Source: Torymus aiolomorphi (taxonomy: Eukaryota > Arthropoda > Insecta > Hymenoptera > Torymidae). Taken from it: DNA of 64,000 nt. Position 1 is the stretch's first letter. Each line of letters opens with the position of its first letter. Below are positions 1 to 12,621 of the stretch, piece by piece. The DNA lies in NCBI GenBank assembly GCA_036365515.1, contig CM070877.1, forward strand, positions 12,778,601 to 12,842,600, read 5' to 3'. The notes below the pieces were generated by a model. It had not been told where the DNA came from and ran no database searches. It saw only the letters and a list, made by a program, of their open reading frames with translations. The translations under genes and the position numbers were made by a program.

Positions 1-133
1 TTAATAATTATTTAATTGCAAATACATTGCAATCGGTAATTACGTTTTCTTAACTTTAACGGAAAAAAGTATCGAGGGAAGTTGAAGCCAGGAAAAACTT
101 CCAGCGAGACATTTGTTCCTTAATAATCTAATA

Positions 134-718
<585 letters not shown>

Positions 719-1830
719 GTGGCGAGGAACACCTGTTTTTGAGGGGGTGCGCACCGACTCATTTACATAAGTCCTAAGTAATTGATGCGCACTCCCTACT
801 CGTCGACTTCTCTCCGGTACCCCTACTCTGGGCATCCATCGTCGTCCCCTCGTCCCTCTCGCCTAGGAATTCTCCCTCTCCAATGATGTTCCTAAATTGT
901 TTATTTAGAGAATAGTAAAACGCTAGACGATCACACCGCATGCTACAATATTAAGTTTTAGTGAATCAAACGTTAAATCGCATAATTATGCAAAAGAAAT
1001 TGAATACTTTAATTATTAATAATAAATTGACTCGTTATACAAGTTTTATTGATATAACTATTCTCGTGGGACGTACACACAGCATGCTCGTGGGTTAATT
1101 TCCTATAATAAATGTTAATTATCAATTAAACGAATCAAATCAGTGTTATAATTAATATAATTGAATATTAGATTAAGGATAATAATTTCATAGTATTATC
1201 TATAGACTTTATCACATAAGACTGGCACACATCATGCTCATTGCTTGAATTTCTGAAATAATTGTTAATAATGTTTATTTTAAGGGAAAACGTTTTTATG
1301 TTTAATTAATTAATTACTCGATTATCGACTTAGTTATGTCGATAATCGGATGCACGATAGTCAACTTAATTGAAAAATAAATTTTGTTCATTTTTATAGG
1401 TGCATGAATAACGGAGAATTAAATAATGATTATTCATATTCTGTCACACTCGCACTCATGCGTAAGGCTATAGTGGCGTTCTTGTCTCATTGCATCAGCG
1501 AGACTCAGCACTATAGCAATGTAAAAAAAAAACTCGGTACTGTAGCATATTTAAAATACAGCGGCGCGAAATTCAAATTCTTGGTGGTTTGATTTCTGTC
1601 TTACGTGTCCGGGGCTCGGATCATTATGAACACTGAAACACTTACAACAATCTTTATTTATGTTAATTTAACATAAATAAACTATTGTTCAAATTACGTT
1701 TAGATACACTTAAGGTTGGGAAAAATTATAATCAGAATCCCCGCTCGCTCAATCATACCTTTGTAACAAAGCCGTGACTATGTAACGTCTATACGTTAGG
1801 TTCGTTACAACTTTTCTCTTGAGTTACGCA
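719..1830. other. AT-rich stretch with no recognisable gene
   Basis: I see no coding region, no RNA gene and no long inverted repeat here. Short open frames (for example 1404-1592) show no familiar domain. It ends at the CACGGAG terminus of the next element. Confidence 0.6.
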
Positions 1831-2259
1831 CACGGAGAGAAAACTTGAATAAATACAACTTTATTTTCATCCACCAAGGTTAGTGCATGTAGCCAATCGC
1901 CAATGCCGAAAATTTAGGCCGTTTTTGCCTGAGTTCTCCTTAAACGTAAACATCACAGTCGCATATTTTTTGGAGGTTAGGAGATGCAAACATCATTTGC
2001 ACGCAAATAAATGAACTTTACATAGTTTATATACGATTTAAATAAGTTAATTATAATTGTAATACGTTTTTCTATTATAATTTAGCTAAACAAAACCAAT
2101 TATTAAGAATTGGTGAACGTGGAAAAAATCTTTACTGTTGACTCTCAGGCAGAAACTACCGGAGACTCCAGTAATGCTAGCTTTATGCCTACTACCCGAG
2201 TCACTCAGACCGTTTTGGCCTAAGTCTCGAGTTAACGATACTTAAATTTTTTCTCCGTG
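1831..2259. mobile_element. CACGGAG-terminated non-autonomous element
   Basis: It starts CACGGAGAGAAAA and ends with the complement of CACGGAGAAAAAA, flanked on both sides by CA (1829-1830 and 2260-2261), which fits a 2-bp target duplication. Internal parts also pair loosely (around 1915-1950 against 2200-2235). It encodes nothing recognisable. The termini match those of the elements at 22020, 35852, 58401 and 63440. The CAC start and 2-bp duplication resemble animal EnSpm/CACTA elements, which is an inference. Confidence 0.65.
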
Positions 2260-2617
2260 CAGAGTACTGCGGCCACTTTTTTTATTTGGAAAGTGTGACC
2301 AACGAAAAGATGGGAAGTATGTTTGTAAACGCGGCCGGCGGGTATCGGCGCCCGGATAAATGGCCGTCATATTTAAGTATATTATTTAAACAATATTTGA
2401 TTTTTTCACTAATTCAACTTTAGAGAGTATCGAATTTACTTATTTCCCGCATTTGTCGAAAAAAAAGAAATTGGCGGGAAAAAAAGTAAAATCAGTTAAA
2501 AAAGGGAAACAAGTCTAACAAAAGCAGTTATATCTGAAGTCTTTGTATTGATTATTTACTGATATTATTTTTTTTTTTTGCATAATATACATAAAGTGGT
2601 CGATGAGTTTATCTTAA

Positions 2618-3511
2618 GGTGGTTCTCCTCGGATTCCCTAGTCAAAGCAGTGCTAAATATAGAAATTACCTAAAATTAAAAAAAAAACATAGTGTAATGT
2701 GATTTATTTATTTTATACCACTCTAACCTCAAAATCACAACTTTGGTATGATTTTTCGGCGCTCGTGGTATAAAATACCGTTCGAAACTAGTGCGTAAGT
2801 CGATTATTTAGGTGGTGTGACTTTTTCGCACTCGCTTCGCTCGTGCAAAAAGTCACACCAGCTAAATAATCGACTTCCCCACCCGTGTCGAAATGTACTA
2901 TAAAATGATAGAGATAGTCAATGTATTATAAATAAAGTGTATTTAACGTGACTAAGATAACTTTTTACAAACAATTGCTGATAAATCACTGGAATATTTT
3001 TTGTTTCTCAACCGATTTTAGTTTTCAAGGTCTCATTTTGCTCCTTAAGAAATTTCATGGGGATTTGCCGAAGGAAAAATTAAAAATTATTCAAAACTCA
3101 GAAAGTTATAGATAATTGTTCATAAATTCATGCACGTCGTTAAAACAAAATATTCTTTTAATTGGCTATAACTTTCTGAGTTTTGAATAATTTTTAATTT
3201 TTCCTTCGGCAAGTCCCCATGAAATTTCGTAAGGAGCAAATTGAGACCTTGAAAACTAAAATCTGTTGAGAAACAAAAAAGATTCCAGTGATTTATCAAC
3301 AATTGTTTGTAGTGACGATATCTAGTTTCTAGAAAATCGACATTTTGTAAAAAAAGTTATCTTAATCATGCTAAATACACTTTATTTGTAATACATGGAC
3401 TATCTCTATCATTTTAAATAAATAAATCACATTACAATTATGGTTTTTTTAAATTTTAGGTAACTTCTACATTTAGCACTGCTTTGACTAGGAAGTCCGA
3501 GGAGAACCACC
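2618..3511. mobile_element. TTAA-flanked foldback element with GGTGGTTCTCC ends
   Basis: TTAA at 2614-2617 and 3512-3515 flanks inverted arms starting GGTGGTTCTCC. Arms pair over several hundred bases, with another inner palindrome around 3045-3250. The left arm carries an extra dispersed repeat (2714-2902) that the right arm lacks near 3410-3425. TTAA duplication with purine-rich GG ends fits Kolobok/T2-like or piggyBac-type non-autonomous elements. No transposase is present. Confidence 0.75.
2714..2902 (+). repeat. Dispersed hairpin-rich repeat, copy 1
   Basis: This starts TATACCACTCTAACC and ends GAAATGTACTAT. It recurs at 56451-56613 and 57276-57454. It contains a stem of more than 25 bp (about 2795-2876) capped by a CTTCG/CGAAG mini-loop. 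Its right flank continues the left arm of the TTAA element, so it is a later insertion into that arm. Confidence 0.75.
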
Positions 3512-3515
3512 TTAA

Positions 3516-4460
3516 GGGGTTCTACAGTTAAAAATATTTTTTTTTATTCACCTAAAAAATAATTTTTTTAAATTCCTTCTAAATGGTGAATTTTAAATCA
3601 AACTTTTAACTTTAAAAATATTAATTTGAAAAATGAAGGGATGCGAATAGCTTCAGTCAAAAGAGATATAAAAATCAAAGATTTTGGCCGGTATCCCATT
3701 AAAAAATATCAAATGGTAAAAAATATCATATGGTGGCCTGTAGGTTACGGCAGGATACAAATTTTAAAATCTTAATATTTTTGGATAAAATGGGTTTACA
3801 GACCTCTGGTAGGGCCTATTTCATAAAAAATAAGCTATATTTGTGTTTTATACACACACACAGACACACAGACACACATACACACGCACGCACGCACACA
3901 CACACACACATTTTTTAGGTGAATCCAAAACAAAATTTTTTTAAATGTAGTACTACTTATAAGCGAGTAATGACGATAATTACATATATATATGGTTTAA
4001 TACATAACTATAAATATTTAGATTTTTATAAGTAAAAAAATGTATTCGTTGTCGAATAAATTTCGAAAATTCACTTACATTATTGTACATTGTCTTGAAT
4101 AATTTATATCATAAAAATATTTTGTTAGTACTAAATGAGCTAGTTGCAAGAAAAATTTTTCTTTAAGGCATATACCTAATGTAAAATAAAAATAACATGA
4201 GCTATATGTTCTACCATAGAATTTCGTATTACTAAACTTTACATTTATTACATACATATAACATATAGACTTCAAATGCCTTAAAATATATTTCTAACGT
4301 TTTTTGTTGTCGCAAATTTGTTTACAATATAAAGCCTCTTATGAAAGAGAGTAAGAGAGAGAGAGAGTAATGAAGAATAACTTAAAATTATAAAATATTC
4401 AACATATTTTTATTGAATTAATTTTGTCTTCTATTCATAATAATTTTTATCTACAGTAAA
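3516..4460. other. Non-coding AT-rich stretch with CA and GA microsatellites
   Basis: It contains an impure CA repeat (about 3850-3911) and a GA repeat (about 4345-4369). No coding exon or RNA gene is recognisable. Positions 3512-3527 read TTAAGGGGTTCTACAG, which looks like another TTAA-type terminus, but I found no partner end. Confidence 0.6.
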
Positions 4461-5236
4461 ATATATCTTCATCCCCAGCCGAAAGTACGTCCATATAATT
4501 AATATCAATTAATAAAATAGCGTTCTTAGCTGCTAACTACGGCTCGGCCATATGTATAAGAGGCCTGCTTCAGCGCCACTTTACATATCGCGGAACATAA
4601 GGCTCGACTTCTGCTTTTTTTGATGCCCGCCCGACTTTTGCAAAACCGAGGCGAAGCCGAGGTTTTGCTGGTCGGGGCGGGCATCAAAAACACTAATAAA
4701 AGATGCTTGAAAAACGTGATGGACCAAAAATATGTACATACTTAATCGCAGATGCTGATTTTAACTACCGCCCAACTTCTTAATGGTTCCTCTGTTTGTC
4801 CTTTTCTATCCCATACATTATAGAATGAAAGTCAAAAAGCTGTCACATATAAGTATATAGCTACACCATGTTTTGAAACTCAAAATGTAAACATCATGTC
4901 TATATATATGTATAGAAGCTTTCTGACAGTGTGTGTGCAATATAAGAACATAATTGATTATGAGAGTTATAAATAAATAATAAATATATTATTCAATATA
5001 TTAATAATAACATAAAATTAATTTGATACACCTATATCTTTTCAATTTTCCGATTTTACAAATGATTTTCTTGTCATCACATTTGGAAGGGTTAGCATAG
5101 TTTAGGTTACAACACGTGCGCTGTCGCGGACGTTGCCATACAACGATCAACAAAGAGCGGCCACAAAAGTCGCTCTTCCCGGCGCGAAATCGAGCCGGGA
5201 AGACCGTACTTTCGGCTAGGGGATGAAGAAAAATAT
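4461..5236. mobile_element. Foldback element with internal GC hairpins
   Basis: About 30 bp at 4461-4489 recur inverted at 5206-5236. Inside are two strong GC hairpins: 4624-4689, whose arms meet at a GCGAAGC mini-loop, and 5175-5202. There is no coding region. It sits just downstream of the 3' end of the COP1-like gene. Confidence 0.65.
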
Positions 5237-5384
5237 ATAATTCACAAACAGATTGTTAATTATTAATTAAAAACTAAAATAATGCTGAAGTTATAACTTT
5301 AAGTAGAACAATTAAAAATACGTAAAACTCTCACAAAACGTTATAATTTTCGGTATTAATAAAACACAAATACGTGATTATAAA

Positions 5385-5390
5385 TTTAAT
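5385..5390 (-). promoter_or_regulatory. Candidate polyadenylation signal for the COP1-like gene
   Basis: On the minus strand this reads ATTAAA, the common variant of AATAAA, about 100 bases after the stop codon. No canonical AATAAA lies between the stop and 5240. It is a sequence match only. Confidence 0.35.
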
Positions 5391-5486
5391 GATTTGTGTA
5401 AACTTGACTTTAACATTGATATTCGTAAAACACACAGTATGGAATTATATTCTTAACAGGATAATATTACTCGCTATACGTGAACA

Positions 5487-7265
5487 TTAAGCAAGTTCTA
5501 ATACTTTCATCAATCCTTGAGAATTGGCAGCAATCCAGTTTTTAGAGTTTGGACGCCAGCAGACTGCTGAAACAAATCCACTCCTTTTGTCTTCTGGTAC
5601 ATCTAATTGGTCATCCGTAATGTCATCTAGATCCATTTTAAATCTGTATGTGAACATGGGTCTTTTCATCTTCTTGTAATACAAATACAGCGAATTGTTC
5701 TCAGATCCACAGGCGATGTATTCTCCATCTGTGGCCAGCCCTATGAAATTTTTATCATTGACATGACCCCTGTGAGTTCGCACGGAATATTTGTGATTGA
5801 CATCCCACAGTCTAAGTTCCGCATCCGTACTAGCAGACACTATTTCACGTTCGTTCAAAAATTTCACGTATGAAACTGCCTTTCTATGGCCAATGTATGA
5901 GAGAAGAGCGTTCTTTAGATTCCTCACATCGTAGTAATGAACTTGATGATCCGAGGCGCCGAAGGCCAAGTGGCAGGAGCTGTGAGGATTGAACTGGACG
6001 CAGCAGACATTTGTGTTCGCCTCGATTGTGGCGAACGAGTGGCCCGCGTCTATCGACCACAATTTGACAGTCGTGTCGTCCGATGCTGAAGCCAATATTT
6101 TAGTATCGACGGAGTTGAAGTTAACCGACCAGCAGCGCCTCTCGTGCTCGCGATATGTCTTCACTTCTTGCTTCGTCTCTGCATCCCAAAGCATGACAGA
6201 GCCTTCGTAATCCGAAGAGGCCAGGTAGTTTTTCTGAAACGAATTCCAGCTGAGGCAGGATATTTTCGATGTGGACATCATTTCGGCGATAGCCGGATGA
6301 TCTCTGTACGGACTATTAACGACTGCATGATATTTGTAGATCTTTATTTTTTTCATGACACCGGCAACAGCGAAAACTTGATTGTCCTTATTGAATTCGA
6401 TACTTGATACAATATTCATGCTATTCGGGCTCTCGCGAGAATGATTTATAACAGCTAACTGTCTCATTGATTTGTAGCGCGCAAACTTTTGAACATCTTG
6501 GCAGAAATTATTCAGCGCAGAGTCGGTAGGAGTTTGATCTTCGGCATTTGGGTTGGGCAATCTTATTTCGGTGTAGCACTCCGTAAGGTTGGCATAGTGA
6601 GCGTACATTCGATGACGTTGCTCTGAAAAAATTGCATCGTCGACATGCAAACTTGCACTGGAAGGGCTATCTTTATTTTCAGAACAGTCGATGCCGACTG
6701 TTTTCAAGGCATCCACTACAAAGGTAAGATCTCGCTTTATTGTATTACAGAGATTCTGCAAATCTTTCTTTTCTTCTTCCCAGCCCATTATGAGACGATT
6801 CAGAAAATCGCACAATACTTTATGGTTTACAGCAGCGTCCTGTTTTTCTAATAAATTTTTACGTTGCGAAAGCATATCAATCAAATTGTTCATTCCATTT
6901 GGGATTATTGAATTTTTCGAATTTCTAGATGTTCTTGCTAAAAGTTTACTGATCTCGACAAGCTCTTTATGTTTTTTTATAAGTTTGCTGACTTGAAAAT
7001 TTGGAAAAACATCGTCTTGCGTCAAATAACCAAAACAATTTGGACACTGGTGGCATACCTCAATACATGTCGCTATGCACTCACGACAGTATGAGTGTCC
7101 ACACTTTGTTATTTGAACATCTTCCATTATGTCGAAGCATATACCGCAAGTAAAAAACTTAATATCTTCGTTTATTGTATCGCTAATGCTTTGCGGACTA
7201 TCTTGTTCCCGAGCTTGTGCTCGAGTAGACATTTCTGGTACCTCACAATCCATTGGCGTGTTCAT
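5487..7265 (-). CDS. COP1: COP1-like RING/WD40 E3 ubiquitin ligase, intronless coding region
   Basis: The 592-residue protein has the COP1 layout. An N-terminal C3HC4 RING uses Cys40, Cys43, Cys55, His57, Cys60, Cys63, Cys74 and Cys77. A helical, probably coiled-coil middle follows (about 100-200), then a WD40 propeller from about 280 to the end with WD dipeptides. The C-terminus (NNSLYLYYK, then NSQG.KVLEL) is typical of COP1. COP1 family members select substrates through the propeller in CUL4-DDB1 or stand-alone ligases. I chose the ATG at 7265: a good minus-strand splice acceptor (AG at 7290-7291) lies just upstream, so the open frame beyond it is probably intron. The protein is shorter than plant or vertebrate COP1 (about 675-730 residues). 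A single coding exon is odd, because vertebrate COP1 is split into many exons, so this may be an old retrocopy. No disabling change is seen. Confidence 0.9.
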   Translation of the reverse strand: MNTPMDCEVPEMSTRAQAREQDSPQSISDTINEDIKFFTCGICFDIMEDVQITKCGHSYCRECIATCIEVCHQCPNCFGYLTQDDVFPNFQVSKLIKKHKELVEISKLLARTSRNSKNSIIPNGMNNLIDMLSQRKNLLEKQDAAVNHKVLCDFLNRLIMGWEEEKKDLQNLCNTIKRDLTFVVDALKTVGIDCSENKDSPSSASLHVDDAIFSEQRHRMYAHYANLTECYTEIRLPNPNAEDQTPTDSALNNFCQDVQKFARYKSMRQLAVINHSRESPNSMNIVSSIEFNKDNQVFAVAGVMKKIKIYKYHAVVNSPYRDHPAIAEMMSTSKISCLSWNSFQKNYLASSDYEGSVMLWDAETKQEVKTYREHERRCWSVNFNSVDTKILASASDDTTVKLWSIDAGHSFATIEANTNVCCVQFNPHSSCHLAFGASDHQVHYYDVRNLKNALLSYIGHRKAVSYVKFLNEREIVSASTDAELRLWDVNHKYSVRTHRGHVNDKNFIGLATDGEYIACGSENNSLYLYYKKMKRPMFTYRFKMDLDDITDDQLDVPEDKRSGFVSAVCWRPNSKNWIAANSQGLMKVLELA

Positions 7266-7487
7266 GTTTTTACGATAAATGAATGTATTCTGTAAAAGAA
7301 ATAAATACACATGAAGCATATAACATTTAAAATAATTATTCTTAAAATAACATTCTTTAAAATAACAACTCATTTTGAAAAACTATATTTGATTTTATTA
7401 TCAAATACTATTAAATTATCAAATACGACAATTATGTCTATAGAAAAGTCGCCTATCCACATAGAAATATATTGAAAATAAAAGTGT

Positions 7488-8092
7488 TACACTTCCGCTC
7501 AGTAACTTTTGCCACCCCAAGATCAAAATCATGTAAAATAAAAAGTTTTGTACAAATGCAAAAATTGGGCTTCAGAAAAAAACCATGGTGTATTTGAAAA
7601 GTTTTTTCACTGCCTTTTCAATGGCGTACATGGGGTATTGATCCAATAGTTGCTTCTACACTTAAATTAGCAATTTATAAAAATACATAAAGATACTTTT
7701 TCAAATAAAGCTTGTTTTCTTTTTCCACAAATATTATTATAGTACGATTATATATTATAACAACATTGAACAATAATAACAATATTTATTTTGTAGAAGA
7801 AACTTACGTCATATTTCACAAAAAGCAGCACAACTTTTTTTACTTGTTCATCGAACTGTATGCGTTTGAAGTAGTAAGGAAAATTTATAACTTTACATTT
7901 GCAAATTGCCAATTTAAGTGTAGAAGTAATTATTGGATCAATACGACATGCACACTATCGAAAATGCAGTGAAAAACCCTTTCAAATACACCTTGAATTT
8001 TTTTTTCAGCCCAGTTTTCATATTTGCATAAATCTTTTTGTTACACTTGATTTTGATCTTAGGTTGGTAAAAATTATTGAGCTGGAGTGTAC
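7488..8092. mobile_element. Foldback element of about 600 bp
   Basis: The left arm (7488-7685) pairs with the right arm (7895-8092), with moderate divergence and small indels. It lies directly upstream of the COP1-like gene, whose transcript would have to start in or beyond it unless the first exon is within 7300-7487. There is no coding region. Short open frames across it are mirror images of each other. Confidence 0.7.
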
Positions 8093-9404
8093 ATGAATTG
8101 AGACTTTTAAAAACTAAAAATTCTTTAACATCGAAATTTTAAAGTTAGCATAATTCACAAAGGTTCAAAGATTCATTCCCTAAATGTAATAATTCATTCT
8201 CTAATTGTAATGAACCAGAGTAAGAGCAATAAATATTACCCTTAATCAAAATATTCCGATTTCAAAAACCCAAACTGCAGCGAATCATGGTTTGTACAAC
8301 ACGAGTTTGTAAGTATAATTTGCGTAAAAGTAAAAACATTGAAAAATATGCAAAGAAATGACAATGTGTTTAAATAAAATGTACCAAACCATTGAAAATA
8401 TTATCATCGTAAAGTGATTATAAACCGAATCTTCAATTTTGTCCTATATCTGGGAGTGTACTCCCAGATTAACTGTTAACTGTGTTAATTATTAACTGTG
8501 TTAATGATACATTGTTTCCTGTAACTATATAGAATTTCTATATAAAAAAAAAATATGAATTCTTACCTTAAAAAATTTTCAATATCCAGTATCCTTTGTA
8601 TTCTGGAGATACGTGAAATGTAATTGATCTTATTTATAAATAATCAAATATGCAAACTTTTTATTTTACAATATCAGGAATAAAAATCAAAATTCTTACA
8701 GAAATGCACTTGCGATCGTTCTAAAGCGTCGTTTTGGTAACAGGTCGACGCTAAGACTGAAGGATACAGCTGAATGTGTTGAGACTTTCCGAGGATGCAG
8801 GTCAGTTTTACCCTGCATTTATGAGGTTTGACAACAGTTTCCGGAAAACCGGAACCGCAGTTCGGAAAGCATTCTGAGATTCGTACCAGAAATATGTTCT
8901 CTGACAGAAAGAGAATGACTACACTTTATGGTAGAAAGTAGGAAAACTTAATATTCAATTATAAAAAATGTAATAACTATGATTTTAAATACTAAATTTT
9001 TCAATGAATAATATACTAAATTTACACATGTTTTGAATGCGCATGCGCGAATTCGTCCCCATCAACCGTCCGCAGGTCCGCTTGCCCACTTAAGTGCTAG
9101 CGTCACTAATACATTGTTCCCGACATTTAAGAGGGTGTAAGAGTTCTACTTTATTACGGGTACATAACCGCAAGACGGTGGTAACCCAAAACACGGAACA
9201 AAAACAAAAAAAGAGTTTTACTTTACCATTAACTCTGTTTTATCGGCGTAACATGCAAAAATAATTAATATTAAAAAGAGTAGCGATTTGCGTCTTGAAC
9301 AAATTCAATTGCCATGCGCAATCCAGTAATTCCTGAAACGAAAATTAGAGAAATTTAACGAAATTTGATATGTGATATAGGCAATATACGAGGAAATCTA
9401 CTGT
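8093..9404. other. AT-rich stretch with no gene
   Basis: No coding exon, RNA gene or long inverted repeat was seen. It holds one copy (9155-9193) of a 39-bp motif repeated at 32827-32865. Confidence 0.6.
9155..9193 (+). repeat. 39-bp dispersed motif, copy 1
   Basis: It starts TACGGGTACATAACCGCAA and ends GGTAACCCAAAACA. The copy at 32827-32865 has the same length with about four differences, while flanks differ. GGGT near the start can pair with ACCC near the end. Confidence 0.6.
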
Positions 9405-9733
9405 ATTTGTAGGCATGGTGTGGTTTGTGCACATAAGAATTATGCACATATTTATTGTGCACACTTTAGCATTGGAGTATACACATAGATATAGATATAC
9501 ACCAAGGCATGTTCTTGTTTGTGCACATAAGGATTGTGCACATATTTATCGTGCACAGATAGCATTGGTACAGATCTATATATATAGATATATACCAATG
9601 CTAAAGTGTGTACAATTAATATGTGCACAATCAGTATGTGCATAAACAAGAACACGTCTACACGAATGCTAAAGTATGCACAATAAATATGTGCATAATT
9701 CTTATGTGCACAAACCACACCATGCCTATTTGT
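9405..9733. mobile_element. Nested palindrome built from TGTGCACA-type motifs
   Basis: Outer arms (9405-9475 and 9662-9733) are near-perfect inverted copies. Inner arms pair again around 9500-9560 and 9590-9655. The motif GTGCACA or a close variant occurs about every 25-30 bases in both arms. No coding region. Confidence 0.7.
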
Positions 9734-9900
9734 AACTTTGATGTTGTGACGGAGGTATGTCTCCGCATACACGCGCGATCAAACACACACATATATACAC
9801 GTACATACACAAACCGCGCGTAAGCTGAAGCAAGGAGCGAGGTGGCAGGAGCCGCGCGTGAGCGACACAGCGAAAAATCACGGAAAAGGTAAATATATTC

Positions 9901-9902
<2 letters not shown>

Positions 9903-9951
<49 letters not shown>
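9903..9951. repeat. (AG)n microsatellite
   Basis: A pure AG dinucleotide run of about 49 bp. Confidence 0.97.
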
Positions 9952-9954
<3 letters not shown>

Positions 9955-10139
9955 CGACGCAAGGCCAACGGAGCAATTGTGTATCAGTCTACGCGAGGGT
10001 CTGAGCGATAAGCAATTCGCGGGCTCGTGATGTTGGATACAACGCCTGCGCGGCCGGGTAACATTGCCTGCTCCGCGAGGCCCAGGCGAAAGGCCTTCCT
10101 TGTCGCCCCGAGAGCGCTAGCCTACACGGAGAAAAATGT

Positions 10140-10342
10140 TTGAGTAAAAATTACTATACTGTATTGAAACCGGGGGACAGACTCGCATTATCAAAAAAAT
10201 TAGTATACTTTCTAGTAAAAATTACTATATTTCTAGTAATTTTTACTACATTTATAACAATTTTTACTAGAAAGTATAGTAATTTTTTTGATAATTTGAG
10301 TCTGTCCCCCGGTTTCAATACAGTATAGTAATTTTTACTCAA
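10140..10342. mobile_element. Near-perfect 200-bp palindromic MITE
   Basis: Two arms of about 100 bp meet near 10241. They are so symmetrical that the two strands encode nearly the same short open frame. Bases 10127-10139 read CACGGAGAAAAAT, so the left side may retain a CACGGAG-type terminus that the right side lacks. Confidence 0.8.
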
Positions 10343-12149
10343 TATGCGCCCGAGGGGATCACCGCGCCAACCACTGTCGGACAGTCTGGACGACAGAACC
10401 CGGTGCGCCCATCAGCCTCGCGGAGGACGCCGCCATTGAGCCACGTGCAGCCTCGTTGAGTCCAGGCGAACCAAGCCGCGACAGCCGAAAGGAGAGGCGT
10501 CAGAGCGAGAGGGAGCGAAGGTAGCTCTCGACACTGTTGGCGGCGCCGAGAGAAAGCCGCCGCGCGGAAGCCCCGGACGAAGACAATAGCAGCGTCCGAG
10601 TCAGAGAGCAGCCAAGAGCAGACAAAACGGGGAAGACCGATAGCGGTGCAGACTTCTACACAGGGATGTACCTATGAGCGTCAGCGGAATGGGAGTCGTC
10701 CGTTCTCTACGGCGACTCGTGAGTTGGCTGACCCTTCTTTCCGCGTCTCTCTCACGCGCATCCGCGATTTCACGCATGCAGCCGGATAGGCACATTATCA
10801 GGCCGGCTCACCCCTTGTAGATTGCTATTTGGAGATGTCGCGTTTCCGATGCGCGCGACGCTCATATAGGTATATCAGCCGCGCTAAGCGAGCGATAAGC
10901 GCGATGCGACGCGCACTCATGTAAGGTCCGCGGGGCCATGTATATTAGAAGTATCGAATAATAATCCGAGATTTTACCTACTCATTTGTCTATATTCTTT
11001 TGCATGCGCTTGTCCCCCGAAATTCGCTACGTTTCGCGGTCCATTTTTAGCACAGCTTAGTCTCGCCTCAACGATCATCACACGGCCGCCCATGAGCTAA
11101 GATTGGCCGTGACAGCGGACACACGCCCTCGCCTCAAGCAGCCAGGCGAACGTCCGAGCGTGTGTTCCCGCAAGGGGACTCCCGAATTTGCGACGGCGCT
11201 GCCCCGCGTCCCGCACTCCGACCTGGGGAGAGTGCGTAGCTAGGAAAACGGCGGTAGGTTTAGCCAACTAACATTCGCGTGCGCGGCAGCAACGTCACAA
11301 TGTTACTGAGCTATATCTTACAAATGGTAGGACACAATGACCTCTCTATAAAAGGCAAGTTCCACGCAGAGATGGCATAAATCTTCCTAGTTCCTTTGCA
11401 TGAATGAAATATAAAAGAAAATAAATTCATATTCATTGTCATATCGTCATTCCTGTTTCTACATTTGGCTGGATAAGAGTTGGGCAGAACTCGAATTGCA
11501 GCCACCTCCATGAGTGGTTATCAATATAATTATCAATATAATAATAATAAAGAAATGGGATAAGCGAAGAGCTGCAGGATAGAAATGGGACCACCAAAGG
11601 ATAATTACCTTGCATTTAAAAAAAATTTCATCCCAATCGGTCGTGACAATAGCTAGACAAACATAAAAAAAAACAGGTCGAATTGAGAACCTCCTCCTTT
11701 TTCGAAGTCGATTAAAAACGACGTTTTTGATTAGCACACTTACAGAAACAATAGAATGTCGATCAGTAGTGGTATTAACTCTTTGTTTTATATTCCATAA
11801 ACTGATGTTGCCTTGTTAAATTATTATTATCAGTATGAAAAGGTGAAAAGTTAAAAGTACAGTAGGATAAAAAAAAAAAGAATAGACATTTTAAAACTAG
11901 CCTTTTACTTATAAAAATTCACATTGACATAAAGCGCACATTGCGTTTAGACAGTTTAGCTACCACAGAAAAACTTTAAACTCTTGTTACGTATTTATTT
12001 ATCGCGATATCAATAATATATTACGATACTACCCGAGCGCAGCGAGGGTGATAATTTACGTCGTGCAGTGGGCCAGTGAAGGCACTAGTGTCGTACGATA
12101 TTTTATAGCACGTTTACATAAATCTGCTGTCACGCCTATCCGTGGCATA

Positions 12150-12225
12150 AGTAGTCTATTATAGTGTAACGGTAAGATTCCGCCCCCTGCCGGATGCTTC
12201 TCGAGTTTACCAGGATTCGAATGTG
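12150..12225 (+). ncRNA. Possible tRNA-derived (SINE-like) Pol III promoter
   Basis: TAGTGTAACGGTAAGAT (about 12153-12169) resembles a tRNA A box and GGATTCGAAT (about 12211-12220) a B box, at suitable spacing. The cloverleaf does not close well and I saw no second copy, so this is weak. Confidence 0.25.
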
Positions 12226-12621
12226 GGGGATGAGGAGATTCAGGTGGCTTAGAATACAATGATAAGACACTATTTTACAAAAGTAGAAAAGGATTATGAT
12301 TTATTCATTGCCTAATGATATCAATAAACAATATAAATGGAGGTTAAAAAAGTAACAAAAGTACGGCGGATCGTCCGCTACGCCGTAGGTTTAAGCCATC
12401 TGAAACATAAAACCAGAAAACGCACTTACTTCGGAGTACAATTTGAATCGCACGCTAACGTCCTCTCGCGGCGGGCGGTTTTCGATGAACGGTATCGAAC
12501 GCGGGGTAAGGCCGGTTACACGCAAAAAAAAACAGAGAACAGGAACAGTTACAGGAACAGATAGGAAAAAATAACCTATACATAGATGTAATATTCAACG
12601 ATGCAACACTGAGTACTTTAA

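Larger units (their letters stand above)
9952..12506. other. GC-richer, CpG-containing DNA with no recognised gene
   Basis: Base composition rises sharply between about 9960 and 11300, with many CpG. It resembles a promoter or first-exon region, but I could not identify an exon or domain. The remainder (11300-12500) is AT-rich and featureless apart from a possible tRNA-derived sequence at 12150-12225. Confidence 0.5.

Noticed and set aside
10140..10342. Matching frames on both strands starting MSKNYYTVLKPGD
   Set aside because: A consequence of a near-perfect palindrome, not a gene.
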